Shown piece after piece: positions 33,974 to 45,854 of a DNA stretch of 64,000 nucleotides. The stretch spans positions 339,023 to 403,022 of the forward strand of contig JALMLS010000310.1 of NCBI GenBank assembly GCA_038496445.1. Direction: 5' to 3'. The notes under the pieces were generated by a model. It was not told where the DNA came from and searched no databases. It saw nothing but the letters and a program-made list of their open reading frames with translations. A program made the translations under genes and the position numbers. This DNA comes from Trichosphaerium sp. ATCC 40318. Taxonomy: Eukaryota; Discosea; Flabellinia; Trichosidae. Each line of letters opens with the position of its first letter. Position 1 is the stretch's first letter.

Positions 33974-36567
33974 TTAAACGTCGTGAATGGTGTCCTCCTC
34001 ACCCTGTGCTGACATGATGAGCTTACTATCGGTTTTCTTCAATATTTTCTTTAGTTTGTCTGATTTCTCTGGTTCTGACTTCATAGAAGACAATGGTTCT
34101 GCTTTTTTACCACTTGAAGTTGTGTCTGAAGTGGACACTTTACCCATACTATCAAATATCGCCTTACCAATTGGCTACAATTGTATATCATGAGAATAGG
34201 TAGTTATGTATTTGGTATCTAAGACGTACGCGCCATGACTCCACATGTAGATTGAGTGCAAAGAAAAATAGGATGCGGTTCAAAATTGGTAATATCCAAA
34301 CCAAAACAGGAACAATGAAAGGAACTGGCCTCTTAACAAGTATGGATAGTTAATAAAAAAGCTGGGGATATAAATATGTACCAAATGTTCTTCACAGTTT
34401 CCCGTGCTCGTGACCTCACAGGCTAACGCATCGAACGTACTCTGGCGCTGTACCTCAACTTGGCTTTTTGCTGAAAAAAAAAACCAAACAGTTAGAAAGT
34501 AGATGCTTGAATATGATACGTACTGTACCAATATGATGCAAAGAAAGGTATCAAAGATAAAGTGTATGATATAGATATTATAATAGTTCGATAATATGCT
34601 TGACGCTGCCGCTTGTGTCGGAAAACTTTGGCTTTTCTACCTTGCTAAAAACAGAAAACTGGTTAGACTTCTTGAACAAAAACCGTCGCGTACTGCTCCT
34701 ACTAAGTACGCGAGGGCACTTAATACAAAACATGCTAATAGCCAAACTATGAAAAAGGGATAGAAAGTAAGCGCTTCGAAGGCAACGAAGTCAGTAGTTT
34801 CAACAACAATTAGAACTGTGGGCCTGTATAAAACTTGTTATACAAAATACGATAATAGAGTATAGTTGCCGTACTGTGGTGATAGAAGAGAGAATCCAAG
34901 TTTTCCAATTCCTGCAGCTATTATTGCTAGTATCAAAGGTGGTACAAGGGCCGTTGTATGAACGATAATCCTGTGTTTCAACGTAGATAATGGGTGCAAG
35001 GTTTTGTAAACATAAATAAGAGCCAATCCCATCCAAACAATATAAATATCGGCCGCTAGCGAAGCCCACATATACACAAATGCTAATGAGATGTTAATCA
35101 TGGTGTTTAAAAAGGGACTGCATATAAAAGTACACGTGCCAACTATTGAAATGTAAACAGAATTTTCTTGCTGTTTTAGTTGCGTATTATTGTGGCAAGC
35201 GTAGTTCTTGTACTCTCCAAAAAACGTCGAAACACATACTGGCACCAAGTAGACTACTGTCACTAAACAGTGGATCAATAATTACGCTGGAAATGATCAT
35301 GTGAATTGAACACGTGACGCACCCATGAGGTAAATATATTTGAGATTATAAGGGAACATAAATACCTGCTCCTTTGATGTAATGACCCAAGATATTAAAG
35401 CGACAATACTCAATATCATCATGACCCATGCAAGCGTAAGATATGCAATCCATAGACCTTGAATCCATGATTCAGGATGTTGAAAATCTGGGCACTCCAA
35501 TCTTCACGTGTTAGCACGTGTTAAAACTTAATGAATCGTACAAACAAATATCTCCGTTATCTGATGCAATGAGAGGTGGCGGGCAGTACTTGCGGTTTTT
35601 ATCGCTGATTGGAGCGGCATTGGTGCAGTTGACTCGTATGCCAAAAAAATCATATTCTGTCTCTGGGTACGCCTCAAGGTCAAAAGTAGCGTCTCTAAAT
35701 GAGCAATTGGGTATTACAAAGTCTATAGAGTCCTGTAGCATTCATTAGTGCTTTGAGGTCAGAAATAAAGACCACAAAAACTAGTTGAAGTTTTGCAAAC
35801 ACGCACCAACCCTGGCATATCGCTTGAACATACGTCTAGAAAATTAAGGCAATCTTTCTTACATACTGGAGTTGCTAGCGCAAGTGTGAATGGAGTTTAA
35901 GAGTTTTAGAATTGAAGGTAGTTCCCTTTTATTAGACGGAAAAACTAGTTTTTATAACGTACCTACAGGTAAATCACCAAAAAGAGTTGTAATATTGTAA
36001 CAAGGTCTGAAGAAATCTTGGCAAAATAGGGACATCACAGATGATTTACATGCTGGATCCTTAACCACAATCGTAGACCTAGGGTAATGTAATTACTAGC
36101 TTCCTTTTGCGGTTGAACAATCCAGTTATTGGCGAATAATTTCTGTTCCTTCACAAATAAGATCGTAGCGTTTATTTTACCGCAACCGATGCAGATTTGA
36201 TTTTAAACCACTCCTCGTTTTTTTGGAGTGGTGATATTTTTTTTCGCCATAATAAATCACGTGATTTAATAAAGAGGTGCGTAGATTTAGATCTTTAATG
36301 CTTTACGTACGCTTTTATAGTTATGTCAGCGAGTACGTAAAGTTCTTGCGTCGTATTGAGTATGTTTAAGAAACCTTCGCCATCTTTGATATAATCTTCA
36401 CAAATCTGTACAGAACCGCCGGTATAAGACGTACACACTACATAGTTACAATAAGGGTAAGTTTTGTAATTGTTTGTTTAAAAATCTGGAATGCACGCAC
36501 CTTGAGCGTGAACTTGTATCGAGACGCAAACGATTATAATACAGGCAGCAGATACGATATAATTCAT
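33974..36567 (-). CDS. Frizzled/Smoothened-like seven-helix receptor, copy 2
   Basis: Layout matches copy 1 throughout: signal peptide (NYIVSAACIIIVCVSIQVHA), cysteine-rich ectodomain, CPDFQHPESWIQGLWIAYL, TM1 AWVMMILSIVALISWVIT, ASLAADIYIVWMGLALIYVY, and tail ending QGEEDGVHHDV-like with stop 33974-33976. Several blocks are nearly identical to copy 1 at the DNA level. These are the ectodomain exon at about 36310-36440, the ASLAADIY exon and the cytosolic tail exon at about 33980-34180. Other loops and all introns have diverged. The cysteine-rich exon around 35800-36060 shows small insertions, for example near 35890-35905. I could not carry the frame cleanly there, so copy 2 may have a damaged ectodomain. 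Confidence 0.78.
36207..36232. repeat. Hairpin in an intron of receptor copy 2
   Basis: CCACTCC (36208-36214) pairs with GGAGTGG (36225-36231) around a T-rich loop. It lies in the intron between two ectodomain exons. The corresponding intron of copy 1 does not show it, so it arose after duplication. Confidence 0.6.
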
Positions 36568-37012
36568 GGGATGGCGTGCTCAGTTGTAAGTCAAAAACTA
36601 TAATTAAGCCAACACAAACCGCCTTTTGCGGAGATTCAATATTTCGAGTACCTTTTTCATCTCAACTACCATTTAGACCGCCGTGTATTAAATTATGGCC
36701 TCGACTTTCCAAACAAACAGCGATGACATAACAATTGCACATGATTGGCCTTTGTCTATTGCTGTAATGTAAATGGAAGTTGTCCTATTTTGTCTTTTGT
36801 CAACTAGCACTTGTAGCAACTCGCTCACTTACTTATTTAAGTAACTCTTGCATATTTTGCTCTTAACGAAGAGTTAGTACTATTCTTGATATCGTTCTTT
36901 GTTGGTCATGCTGTGCATGATATCTCCATTTTTACTGTACTAGTAGCACTGATACCATTTCAGAATACAAGTGAATTTATTATTCTATTAATTAGAATTA
37001 CACTACGATAAA
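36568..37012. other. Intergenic region
   Basis: This is the spacer between receptor copy 2 (start at 36567) and the dioxygenase stop (37013), both on the minus strand. It is AT-rich and presumably the promoter of copy 2. No open frame is supported. Confidence 0.4.
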
Positions 37013-38373
37013 ATTTTAAGTTCTTGTTCCGTGTTATATTTCTGATTTTCAATTTCAGGGTACAACCTAAACAATCATCAGTCTCAAAACTTCAAAGGTT
37101 ACGGAGAAATGGTCAAACAAAACCCAATTAACTTACTTAAAGGCACGCTTATAAAAGCCTATAGCTTTCATCGCTTGACCTGATCTCTCTAGTTCCTCTG
37201 CTTCAATAATAAGCTTCTCTGCTTGCTTACGAAGTGTGCTATCTTCTGAATCATCTTCCTTTATCTTTTTATACATGCCTTAAAAACTCGTCAATAGGAG
37301 CTTGTGCGTTTAGTTTCTTAGCCTTACAATCACTTCTCATCAAATATTTAAGCCCTTTACCAAGTTCTTGACCGCAGTGAAGTAATGAATGATCAAATAC
37401 AAGAAGCATACCTTCATAAAGAAAATAAAAATTAAAAAGGAAAATAAGCAGAATAAAATAAGATCAATACCTGGTACTGGTTGTATCTTTTTTACAACGC
37501 TTCCATCATCAGAAATAAAGTTCGTAGAACCACTCTTAAGTAATAGTCAATATATAAATATAATCAAGCGACATCAGGGCGTACATCAGGGTTATCACTG
37601 AGATATATCATAAATGTTAGAAAAGATCTTTCATTCGAAGATCTCTGAAAGAATCCATCGCGATGTGTGCCAAAGGCTTGGCCTTGAGTGTATCTACAAA
37701 ATCGCAACCTAGAATAGCAGATTATGTGAGTAACAAATGACGCTAAACTATCACTATTTACCTATTATTGAGACCAATCTTTTCCCAAACGCCTCCTGGC
37801 CTCTTCACTTGCAAAGTGGTCGGTAAAAAACCTTTAAAAAGAAGAATGTCAACAAGAGAAGAAGATAGACGCCCAAGGGAATGTGTAGGAGAAACATGGG
37901 CGAATCGGTTTAAAAAGTTTCGTAACCAACCTTTAATACGCTCGTAAAGTATAGAACACATCTCCTCATCATCGATTATAACGCGCCAATTAGATCTATA
38001 TGACTTTTGATACCCTGTGAGCTCCTTAAACCCTATTTGGTTTTAGTTTACCAAATTGCGCATTTAACGCTCTATACCTGCTGACTCGGCCGCTGAAATT
38101 ATATTTTGAACTTCAGAAGGTGATAAAACGTTAAACAGTTGAAATGCTATTTTAGTTTCGTCATTAAACACATCAACGCGCTTAATACAATCTATCTGTG
38201 ATGTGGAGTTGGTTTTAAGCTCTTTCAAGAGCGCTAGAATTAGTTTTAGACAAACTACACTACAATGACGTATAAAGACCTTGACGCTTGTTGTCTTAGC
38301 GTAAAAGGTCATAATACGTACGTGACCAGTTTATCGATACGACGTTGAGAAGCTCTGCTTCTTTTTGCTCCAT
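37013..38373 (-). CDS. 2-oxoglutarate/Fe(II) dioxygenase, prolyl-4-hydroxylase-like, with helical C-terminal tail
   Basis: The start MEQKEAELLNVVSINWS is joined over a gtacgt intron to the region FQLFNVLSPSEVQNIISAAE. The double-stranded beta-helix core follows: FRYTQGQAFGTHRDGFFQRS (HxD iron ligands), NERSFLTFMIYLSDNPD, GGSTNFI, and VPGMLLVFDHSLLHCGQELG (distal His). GLKYLMRSD supplies the Arg that binds 2-oxoglutarate. Iron and co-substrate ligands are all present. The frame seems to end at TAA 37133-37135, but that lies just inside a perfect gtaagt donor. The next exon gives FYKRAFKLYPEIENQ and stops at 37013-37015. The tail (LIIEAEELERSGQAMKAIGF) resembles a single TPR-like helical hairpin. 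It probably hydroxylates a protein residue; the substrate is unknown. Confidence 0.85.
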
Positions 38374-38806
38374 TGTAGTCTTATGTATTTGTATGTTAAT
38401 GGTAAAAAAGCACGAAATAGTTTTACGTTCAATGAAGCGAAGGTTACTTTCATGTCTTGAAATAAAAGTCGAACAAATGTCGAAGTGATATTGAACTGTT
38501 CGCCACAAAGGGAGACAACTGGATTATGGTGCTCAGTCGCCACTAGGCTCTGCCCCCAAACCCTAAAAGGGGGCTTTTTAAATAGTTCCAATGACATAAT
38601 ATATTTAGGATAAATAGTGACTTGTTTTTGATAAAATTCTACATATTTGGGCTTCCGAGCGAAGGTACACGAATTCATCAGTTTGGAGTGCCGTTATTCA
38701 TACAACAGGTATCCAAGAACGCTCAACAGTTTAAAGTATTATGATTTAGATATACTCTTGTGCGCACATGCTTTTACTAAGGTGACATATTTAGGTACAC
38801 TTTCTG
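38374..38806. other. Region upstream of the dioxygenase, no supported gene
   Basis: A 115-codon minus frame (38331-38678) overlaps the first exon of the dioxygenase gene in another frame. It has no recognisable domain, so I treat it as chance. The interval probably holds the dioxygenase promoter and decayed sequence of the F-box gene to its right. Confidence 0.35.
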
Positions 38807-39016
38807 TTATTGTACCAGCACATCCTTGATATTATTCATGATTTTGTTGGGTACAAAGAGATTCACCTCAAACAACAGTACAAGGGTATTATGAACAATG
38901 CCATAGTTTGTATGGACTTCAGCATATTGAGCAACAGAAAGTAAATCTTTAGCATCCACAAAATGTAAAATATTTGAAATGATTTCAGTAGGACAACAAT
39001 TGATATTCTTCTTCAT
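38807..39016 (-). CDS. F-box-like short protein or gene fragment
   Basis: The 69-codon frame begins KKNINCCPTEIISNILHFVD and continues AKDLLSVAQYAEVHTNYG. The first 30 residues match the F-box pattern 'LPxEIIxxILxFVxxxDLLSV', the Skp1-binding motif of SCF ubiquitin ligases. The rest shows no substrate-binding domain. A gtacaa donor near the end could lead to a further exon, but the next possible exon hits a stop at once. It is either a very short gene or the remnant of a longer F-box gene. Confidence 0.45.
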   Translation of the reverse strand: MKKNINCCPTEIISNILHFVDAKDLLSVAQYAEVHTNYGIVHNTLVLLFEVNLFVPNKIMNNIKDVLVQ

Positions 39017-39388
39017 TTTTTGTTCTTTATGAAGCTCATACTCCTTTTAAATATTACCTCGTGACATGAAAGTTAAAAAATAGAGTATGGGTTTATACTA
39101 GTTCAACAACATTGTTTAAATCAAAAAACTGGAGGCAAACGATTCCCAATGGCGAATGCGATAATATTCAAGACTAAGGCTTTGGATGTTGTACTTTACT
39201 AGCGTGTCAAATGTTGTCCATCACTACCATCGCTTTACCACATTGGCTTCAATTAAGATGGTTTGTTTTTCACTAGTTTGCAGACTTCCGTTTGTGCTTA
39301 TGTGCTGTCACATGATATCGCAAAAAACAGAATAAGTTTATTGCAGCAGCTTTATTGGTTAATCAAGCTAATATTACACTATTTTGTT
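39017..39388. other. Intergenic region
   Basis: This spacer lies between the F-box fragment and the farnesyltransferase stop. It is AT-rich with no supported frame. I see nothing else in it. Confidence 0.4.
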
Positions 39389-41598
39389 TTAGTTTTGCTT
39401 AAAATAATCCATCATTGATTTCCTTTTTGGATGGGAAACATTGTATAAAGCATCTGTAGGCACCTAGAATCACAAGATTAGCAAAAACTTTTTAGTAAAA
39501 ATTGGAAAGAAAAACCCAATTTCCATTGTTGAATTGTTTGACTTGCCACTATATTCTTCTCACTACCATAAATAGTTTGCATGTTTTCAGTAGCGTTTGA
39601 TTGTGCAATAGATAAACCAGATAAACAGTAGCAAGTATGATAAAAGTCTCTTCTCCTAGAAAAACAAAACTTTAATAACACCATAAATAAAAATGAAAAA
39701 AACTGGAGTTAGAAGTACAACGTACACATCTGGTTTATCTCTAAGTCCTCCTCTAGGGTCCTTGTATATACATTAGGTAAAATACAGACAATTAAAAAAG
39801 TGAGTTGTCACATAGTGACAGAAATGATTAAAACCAAAAAAAGTTAAACGCACTTGACAGCAATGATTAAAAGCAAAAAAAAGTTCAAATTGCGCACTTA
39901 CAGACAGCACGTTAAGGTCAAAAAAAAAAAAACGTCAGCACGTTAGAAGACAATTTAATGACAAACAATCGATGTTTACCTGACAGCAGAATAAAATATA
40001 CTCCTGAAGAGCAATCTGATCGAATATATACTGTCCTAATCCACTTTTAAATTCCCCTGTCCCTTTATTCGCTTGATCCAAAGCGCTAAAAAGTATAGGA
40101 TGTGTAGCCCCTTAAAGAAAAAAACAATCAATTACAAAACCTTGTACTTGAGCAAAAGAAAAAATCTCTTTCCGCAAAATACTCATCATACCTTGCCAGA
40201 AAGAGTAGCATCCATCTACAAGCTTATTTGTGCGACCTTGAAACCCACCTTCCAATCTCATTTGCCTAGAAACAGCCCAATACTGCGTATAAATCATTAA
40301 TAAAGTCTACAAAAAAGTAGATACAAAATGAAAAAAAAAACTTACAGCTAGGCGATCAATGTCTAATACATCAGTTTTTCCTAGTATAGCCAGAGCAGCG
40401 ATACCACAATAGGTATATCCTCCATGGGCTTCATTCATTGGCGCACCACCTATACCTCCATCCCAAGACTGACATCTAAATTAGAGTAAGCAGATAACCT
40501 TTGAGAGTTTTGTTTAAATTGAGATACAACTGATACTTACGATGCAATATATTCTGCTACACCTTCAGTTAATTCAGGTGTTAGCGCATTCAAGTATGAA
40601 GCGATAACCATTGCGCAATAAGTAGCTCTAGAATCAAGTTAAACGAAAAAAATAAAAAAAATCACTTTAGTAGATTAACATACCTTACGTCAGCTTCTCC
40701 ATCCACATGCATACAAAAACCACCTCCAGGTACCCGTAATCTACAAGTGTGGGTTAAATAAACTGACCTCCTTGATTCAGTAAAAGATTACAAAGTACTT
40801 TTTGAGCCAATCTAGCATCGCTTCTCTAATTCATCGTAAGTCACCACTACACATCGTACAAGTACGTTTTTTGTTGTTTCACTTACCTGTCAATGGAGTC
40901 GTAAGCTTCTTTAGTACCAATAATAGCAAGAGTAGAAATCTACAATCTAGATTTAACAGAAAAACGTGACAAGTGTGAGAAATTTGATTAAATTTAATCC
41001 AAAGTTCTCATCAACGTACCGCAGCATACGACGGTGCAAGATGACCAAGTTGAATCGGACCACCGCCGTAACCGCCATCTACTCCTTTACACGCCTTAAT
41101 AGTGGAAACAACGCTAGTATGATATTAAAAAACAGTTATTACGTACATTTTCAAAAAATAGACTGGTTAGCCATGTGATGACATTCAGTGAGCCCGAAAA
41201 GCTTCTTTAAAGTACCGTTTTCCTGTCTCTTCATCGGGTAACGCATCTAGAAGCTCTAAACTATGTACAATCCAGAATACGATCCAAGGCTTCTGTGCGT
41301 CAAGCTGTGAAAACCCCCTGGCGTCGTGGTGTTAGTTAACGTGTTGAATACTATTTGCGCACGATGGGAGAGATTTAAGACCAGTATTTAAATATTTAAC
41401 GTGATTGGCCTTATCCAAAGTCACCCTGAGCATTTTATCAGAGTTTGTACTAAATGAGTTTTTTTTGTACTCCTTTGCGAATAATTTGCTCCTAAATATC
41501 CTAGATACCGTGTCTTCTATCTTTGCTTGCTCCCTAGAAGAATGTGTAGATAAACCGTCATCCGTTGACATCTTTGAGCGAGGTAGAAATGACGCCAT
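39389..41598 (-). CDS. FNTB: Protein farnesyltransferase beta subunit
   Basis: This is the catalytic subunit that attaches farnesyl to CaaX cysteines, working with an alpha subunit not in this window. Alpha-alpha barrel repeats are evident: DGGYGGGPIQLGHLAPSYAA, WLK then VPGGGFCMHVDGEADVRATY, and SWDGGIGGAPMNEAHGGYTY. The diagnostic block is LEGGFQGRTNKLVDGCYSFW, with the zinc-binding Asp and Cys of 'DGC', and RDFYHTCYCLSGLSIAQS supplies the zinc His. These match FNTB rather than geranylgeranyltransferase beta subunits. The last exon ends ALYNVSHPKRKSMMDYF then KQN, stop 39389-39391. ATG 41598 lies 92 bases from the divergent PI4-kinase start. All zinc ligands are intact. Confidence 0.92.
39817..39899. 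repeat. Imperfect tandem duplication in an FNTB intron
   Basis: Two copies of a unit of about 40 bases lie head to tail: gacagaaatgattaaaacc at 39817 and gacagcaatgattaaaagc at 39856, each followed by an A-run and a GCACTT end. A third partial copy (gacagcacgtt) follows near 39902. Confidence 0.6.
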
Positions 41599-41690
41599 AG
41601 TGATGTAAGCGGACGCTTGTTGGCGGTCGTTGTTGTTATGGCAATTCAATAAAAGTCAGTTACTCCCAAAACAAAAGGCACATCCCTTTC
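41599..41690. promoter_or_regulatory. Very short divergent promoter (FNTB / PI4-kinase)
   Basis: 92 bases separate the two start codons. The interval contains GGCGGTCGTTGTTGTTATGG and an A-rich run, with no obvious TATA box. Transcription start sites of both genes must lie here or overlap the opposite gene. Confidence 0.5.
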
Positions 41691-44600
41691 ATGGCCACAG
41701 CGCCTCCTAATGGCGTTTGCGTGCGCACGCTTGAGCAGCGCATCAAGCAGGTACGTATTTTATTGCGTTTTGATGTACATTGCGCTAAGATGTCATCTAC
41801 AGGCGAATTCATTCGTTGGAAAACAAACTCAGTTAAAAAACTCCATGTTGGCCAAAAAAGAGAAAGCAAATGACATAGTTAGCAAGAAAATGGCTGAATT
41901 ACGCAGCCTAGTCGACGATTGGGAACGTAGATTTATTGAAACTGCAGATGAAACAATAGATCTCAAAATAACCGCTATTGACAAACAGGTGCGTCGTTAT
42001 GGACAGTGATACACGTATAAAACAGTGCACCACAATTAAAACGAACCTTCTTGTTAACTCATCTAAAACCGCTAGATTAAAGAAGTTAAAGCTATAAAAG
42101 ACGAATACACAAAGTATTTACAAGATTGGCGTTTAGAAGATGATCTTGACGACACTTCTGTTTCAGAATCCGAAACCGAGACAGAAAACGAGGTATACGC
42201 TTACCTGTTAATCCGATTGATCTTTTTCTGGGTTTACTAAATAACGTTAATAACAGAGTTACAGCGAAATGGAGTACAAACGCATAGAGATGATGAAACC
42301 GCCCGATCAACGCTTAAAAGAAAAGTATGACAGCAAATTTCCGCTTAAACCCGAAGGATACTCTGCAGAAGAGGTAGAGGTTATTGCTGGACTTGGTTCT
42401 ATACTAGATGTACGTTTAAAATCTGTTAAATCGATTCTACAATATCACCAGCGATGGTTTTTTCCGTCGATGTCAACATTCCTTCAGTTAACATAGTAAA
42501 CGTCACTTTTATTTTTCTGATGTTTACTTTTTGTTTCGGCATGTAGGAAGGAAGTAAGTCATTAGCTAGATCCCTTACACTTGTTGGAGGCGTAGTAAGA
42601 GGATACCTGAAGAGAGGACATAACCATAAGAAAGATAAATGGGTTAAGCTGCTTAGAAGTGCGTGTTTTTTAGGAAAAAGAATGACATGTCATGTCTCTG
42701 TTTAGTTTCTACTTATTTATATGGATCTTGTTTTCATTACTAATATGTTAAATAGAGCTTGAAGGACGTCCTGACATTCAATCATCACCAACATTTGAAA
42801 ACAAACCAATGATAAAAGAGTACTCAGTTATCAAACAAACTAGGGTTAAGACAGTACCTGTACGCGGTCATTTTATTACCATGATGTCATCCGTAATGTA
42901 TTAAATGCTTATCAATATTCGTAGCGTGGTCGTGATAGTGTATGGCGTGCTGTTAGTGACTTGTACAGATATAAAGGAAATACACTCATGCAACAACGTA
43001 TTTGTGAAGAGTTGTCTAACCTTCACAACACGTGCCCTAGCGAGGTCGAATTTTACATACTACAACTTGTGTACGTCGCACTATTGTTTGGTTCATCATC
43101 GCAGTACTGAATATACCTTAGTACACTGTATCTCAACTCAGGGAAGGGCGAGACTAAGCCTATAAAGAATTTATTGTTGTCTAAAGCTAGGAAGTCTCCG
43201 TTATTCGCTTTAGGCGTTTATGTTTTCTCTGATGCGTTATCTGATGAAGATTCATCACCTAGTAAGCGCTGGTTAAGGCGTAGTAGAAAGGTAAGGCTTT
43301 GTTAGTCTTCGTGATAGTATTGTGTTGACAAGGTGCTTTTTTTACAGTTCAAGAAACGTTTGGAAAGCTGTGCTGCTGGCGTTGAAGCTTCCGAACATAC
43401 CGAAACTGAATCAAATGGAAAGTCTAATGTATGAACTTTTAATTGTCTTACTAGTACTTTAACTTACGTTCTCTTTGAAGTATGCCTTGCTAGATAGCTC
43501 TGAAGGTGATAGCCAGAAGTGTAAGTGATTTTAACTTGGGAATCAAAATTGTGTTTACTGTTTTCTAATACACTCTTTGCAGCTGGCTCTGGTCGTAGAC
43601 AGATATTTGCAGACCAGCTACAATTCTTACACAGGATGGTTGATATCTCTAAAGGCTTAGGAGAGAAATTTTCTGATAAGGAATCATGGCTTCCTGAATT
43701 AGTTGCTAAATTAAACGTACTCCAAAAGTGCGTCGACTTTTATTTCTTCGAGATTGTATTTTTTTTATGACTTCGTAGATCTGCTGAGACTCAATCATTG
43801 TACATACCAACAAAATATGATACTGAAAAAGATATACGTCAACGTGTTTTACGTATTGTAAGCGAGAATGCTTTTCCTATTGGGACATATGGAAGAGTAC
43901 GTTGAAATTTCCTTTTTTTTTTTTGTTTACAAAGAGTTTATCTGTTTATGGCTTATTACTCATGTAGGTACTTTATCACACTATTTTTGAAGTTGTTGAT
44001 ATACCTTCTACTATATCTCATAGCATGGAGCAACGTTATGTAGATTTAAAGTCAGAGTTCTCAGCAAAAGGAAAACGAAAAGGTTCGTTTTTATTTACTT
44101 GTTTTTTTGTCGTATGAGCGTAACACTTTTCGAATAGATAGCCAAACTAGTGCTTCACCTATGGTTAAAAGAAAATCTAGGACAAAGGCACGTGAATAGT
44201 TAGCCATCTCGAAAAGTTTGGAGACTTTTCATGAAAGGAAAGAAGGTGCTTACGTTTTTTGCTTAGGTGCCTTTTGGAGAGCGATGGCGAGACCAGAAAA
44301 AAGCTTTACGTGATGGATCTCATTACGGACGATTACCTCATTGGAATGCACAAGCTTTAATTATTAAACATGGTGATTTTGTACTACAAGAACAGGTGCG
44401 TTTAAAGAACCAAAAAAAAAACCTTGACAAAGCCACTATCTACCCATTGTGTTCCTGAACATTTTAACATTTTTTTTAGTTTACTTTACAATTGATTGTA
44501 ATGTTCAAACGTATTTGGGCTGAAGAACGTATTCCTCTGAAGCTTATTATGTATCCTTTTTTTTTTTTTTCGAAATTTTTTTGATTTGTCTCTTGTGGAT

Positions 44601-45854
44601 ACCTTGACTATATCAAGATATAAAATAACTGCATTAAGCTCACGAAGTGGTCTTATAGAGGTTGTTCCGAATTGCTTGTCTCTTGATAGATTGAAGCAAA
44701 ATGTTCCTAAATTCACAACATTGGCTGAGTACTTTCAACAACATTATAGTGATCCTGCACGTCTTGAGAAGGCTAGAAAGAATTTTGTTAGAACATTAGC
44801 CGCGTATTCACTATTATCTTACTTTTTACAAATCAAAGATCGGTACGTCAAAGCATGTGAGACAATGCAACGTTTCGTTGTTTTTTTGTTATTCGTAAGA
44901 ATTTTTCGAGAATTTTTTTTTTTGGATTTTCTTCTTCCTCTCGTACATGAAGAACAAAAAATTCTTCTGAAACAAAAATATGCAAGAATGATATTTGATA
45001 AGTCGATTAAGATGATTTACTGGATTTTTACTGACTTTTATATTGAATAGGCATAACGGTAATATTATGCTTGATATGGATGGTAATTTGTTTCATATTG
45101 ATTTTGGTTATTTACTTGGAAGGACTATGGATTTTGAAAAAGCACCATTCAAACTTACAGAAGAATATGTTGATGTTATGGGAGGTGATAAAAGCGACTT
45201 GTTTAAGGTATACAAAACACAAACTTTGTAGTTTCTTTTTTTTTTTTTTGAGTTATTTTTCTGTAAAAGAATCTCTTTGTTTAATCTTTGTTGTAGGATT
45301 ACTGTCTTCTTTGTGTTCAGGGATTTTTAGCATTAAGACGAAACTATCAAAAAATATTGTTTCTTATTGAAATGACAAAACCACGTGCGTATTTCAAGCT
45401 TTGCTAGTCAACAACAACAAAAAAGTCTATCATTTTAAAACCTATGATCTCTTTTCGTTCTCTGCTACTCAACCTCGCAAAAATACAGTTTGTTGAGCAA
45501 TAATACACTAAGTATCTATTGCGGAACGTGAGATAAGACAGAAAAAAAATAGTCACGTGATTCTTTAGCTTGTTCAAGTCAAAGCTATCACTTATGCTTT
45601 TTTTTCTTTTTTTTTTGGTTGACAGTTGGAAATATGAAGTCTTGTTCGCTTACTTTGGTTTTTTAGAAGGTAGTTCTGCTATTCCTTGTTTGGAACAAGA
45701 GGATGTTGTTTTAGAGTTATTGAAACGATTCCACTTGGACTGGACTGAAGAACAATGCGAGCAGTTTGTTATTAATCTTATTAAAGAAGCAAGAGATAAT
45801 TGGCGTACACAAATATACGATACTTATCAAAGGCTTCTAAATGATATATACTAA
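41691..45854 (+). CDS. PI4KB: Phosphatidylinositol 4-kinase beta (Pik1/PI4KB type)
   Basis: This makes PI4P at Golgi membranes. An N-terminal acidic coiled region ([32 protein letters not shown]) precedes the lipid-kinase-unique helical domain ([50 protein letters not shown]). The catalytic domain has [56 protein letters not shown] then [19 protein letters not shown] (catalytic DRxxxN and DFG-type loops). It continues [20 protein letters not shown]. The C-terminus ends YQRLLNDIY with TAA 45852-45854. An apparent in-frame TAG near 44200 is removed by an intron from the gtgaat donor (C|gtg) to an acceptor just before AGCGATGGC. Introns number about sixteen. The N-terminal coil could be a separate gene, but exon phases connect. 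Confidence 0.9.

Noticed and set aside
37133-37135. TAA as the end of the dioxygenase gene
   Set aside because: It lies inside a perfect gtaagt donor; the following exon continues FYKRAFKLYPEIENQ, a sensible helical-repeat ending.
44180-44285. In-frame TAG in the PI4-kinase
   Set aside because: An intron from the C|gtgaat donor to an acceptor just before AGCGATGGC keeps the frame and gives the expected [16 protein letters not shown] block.
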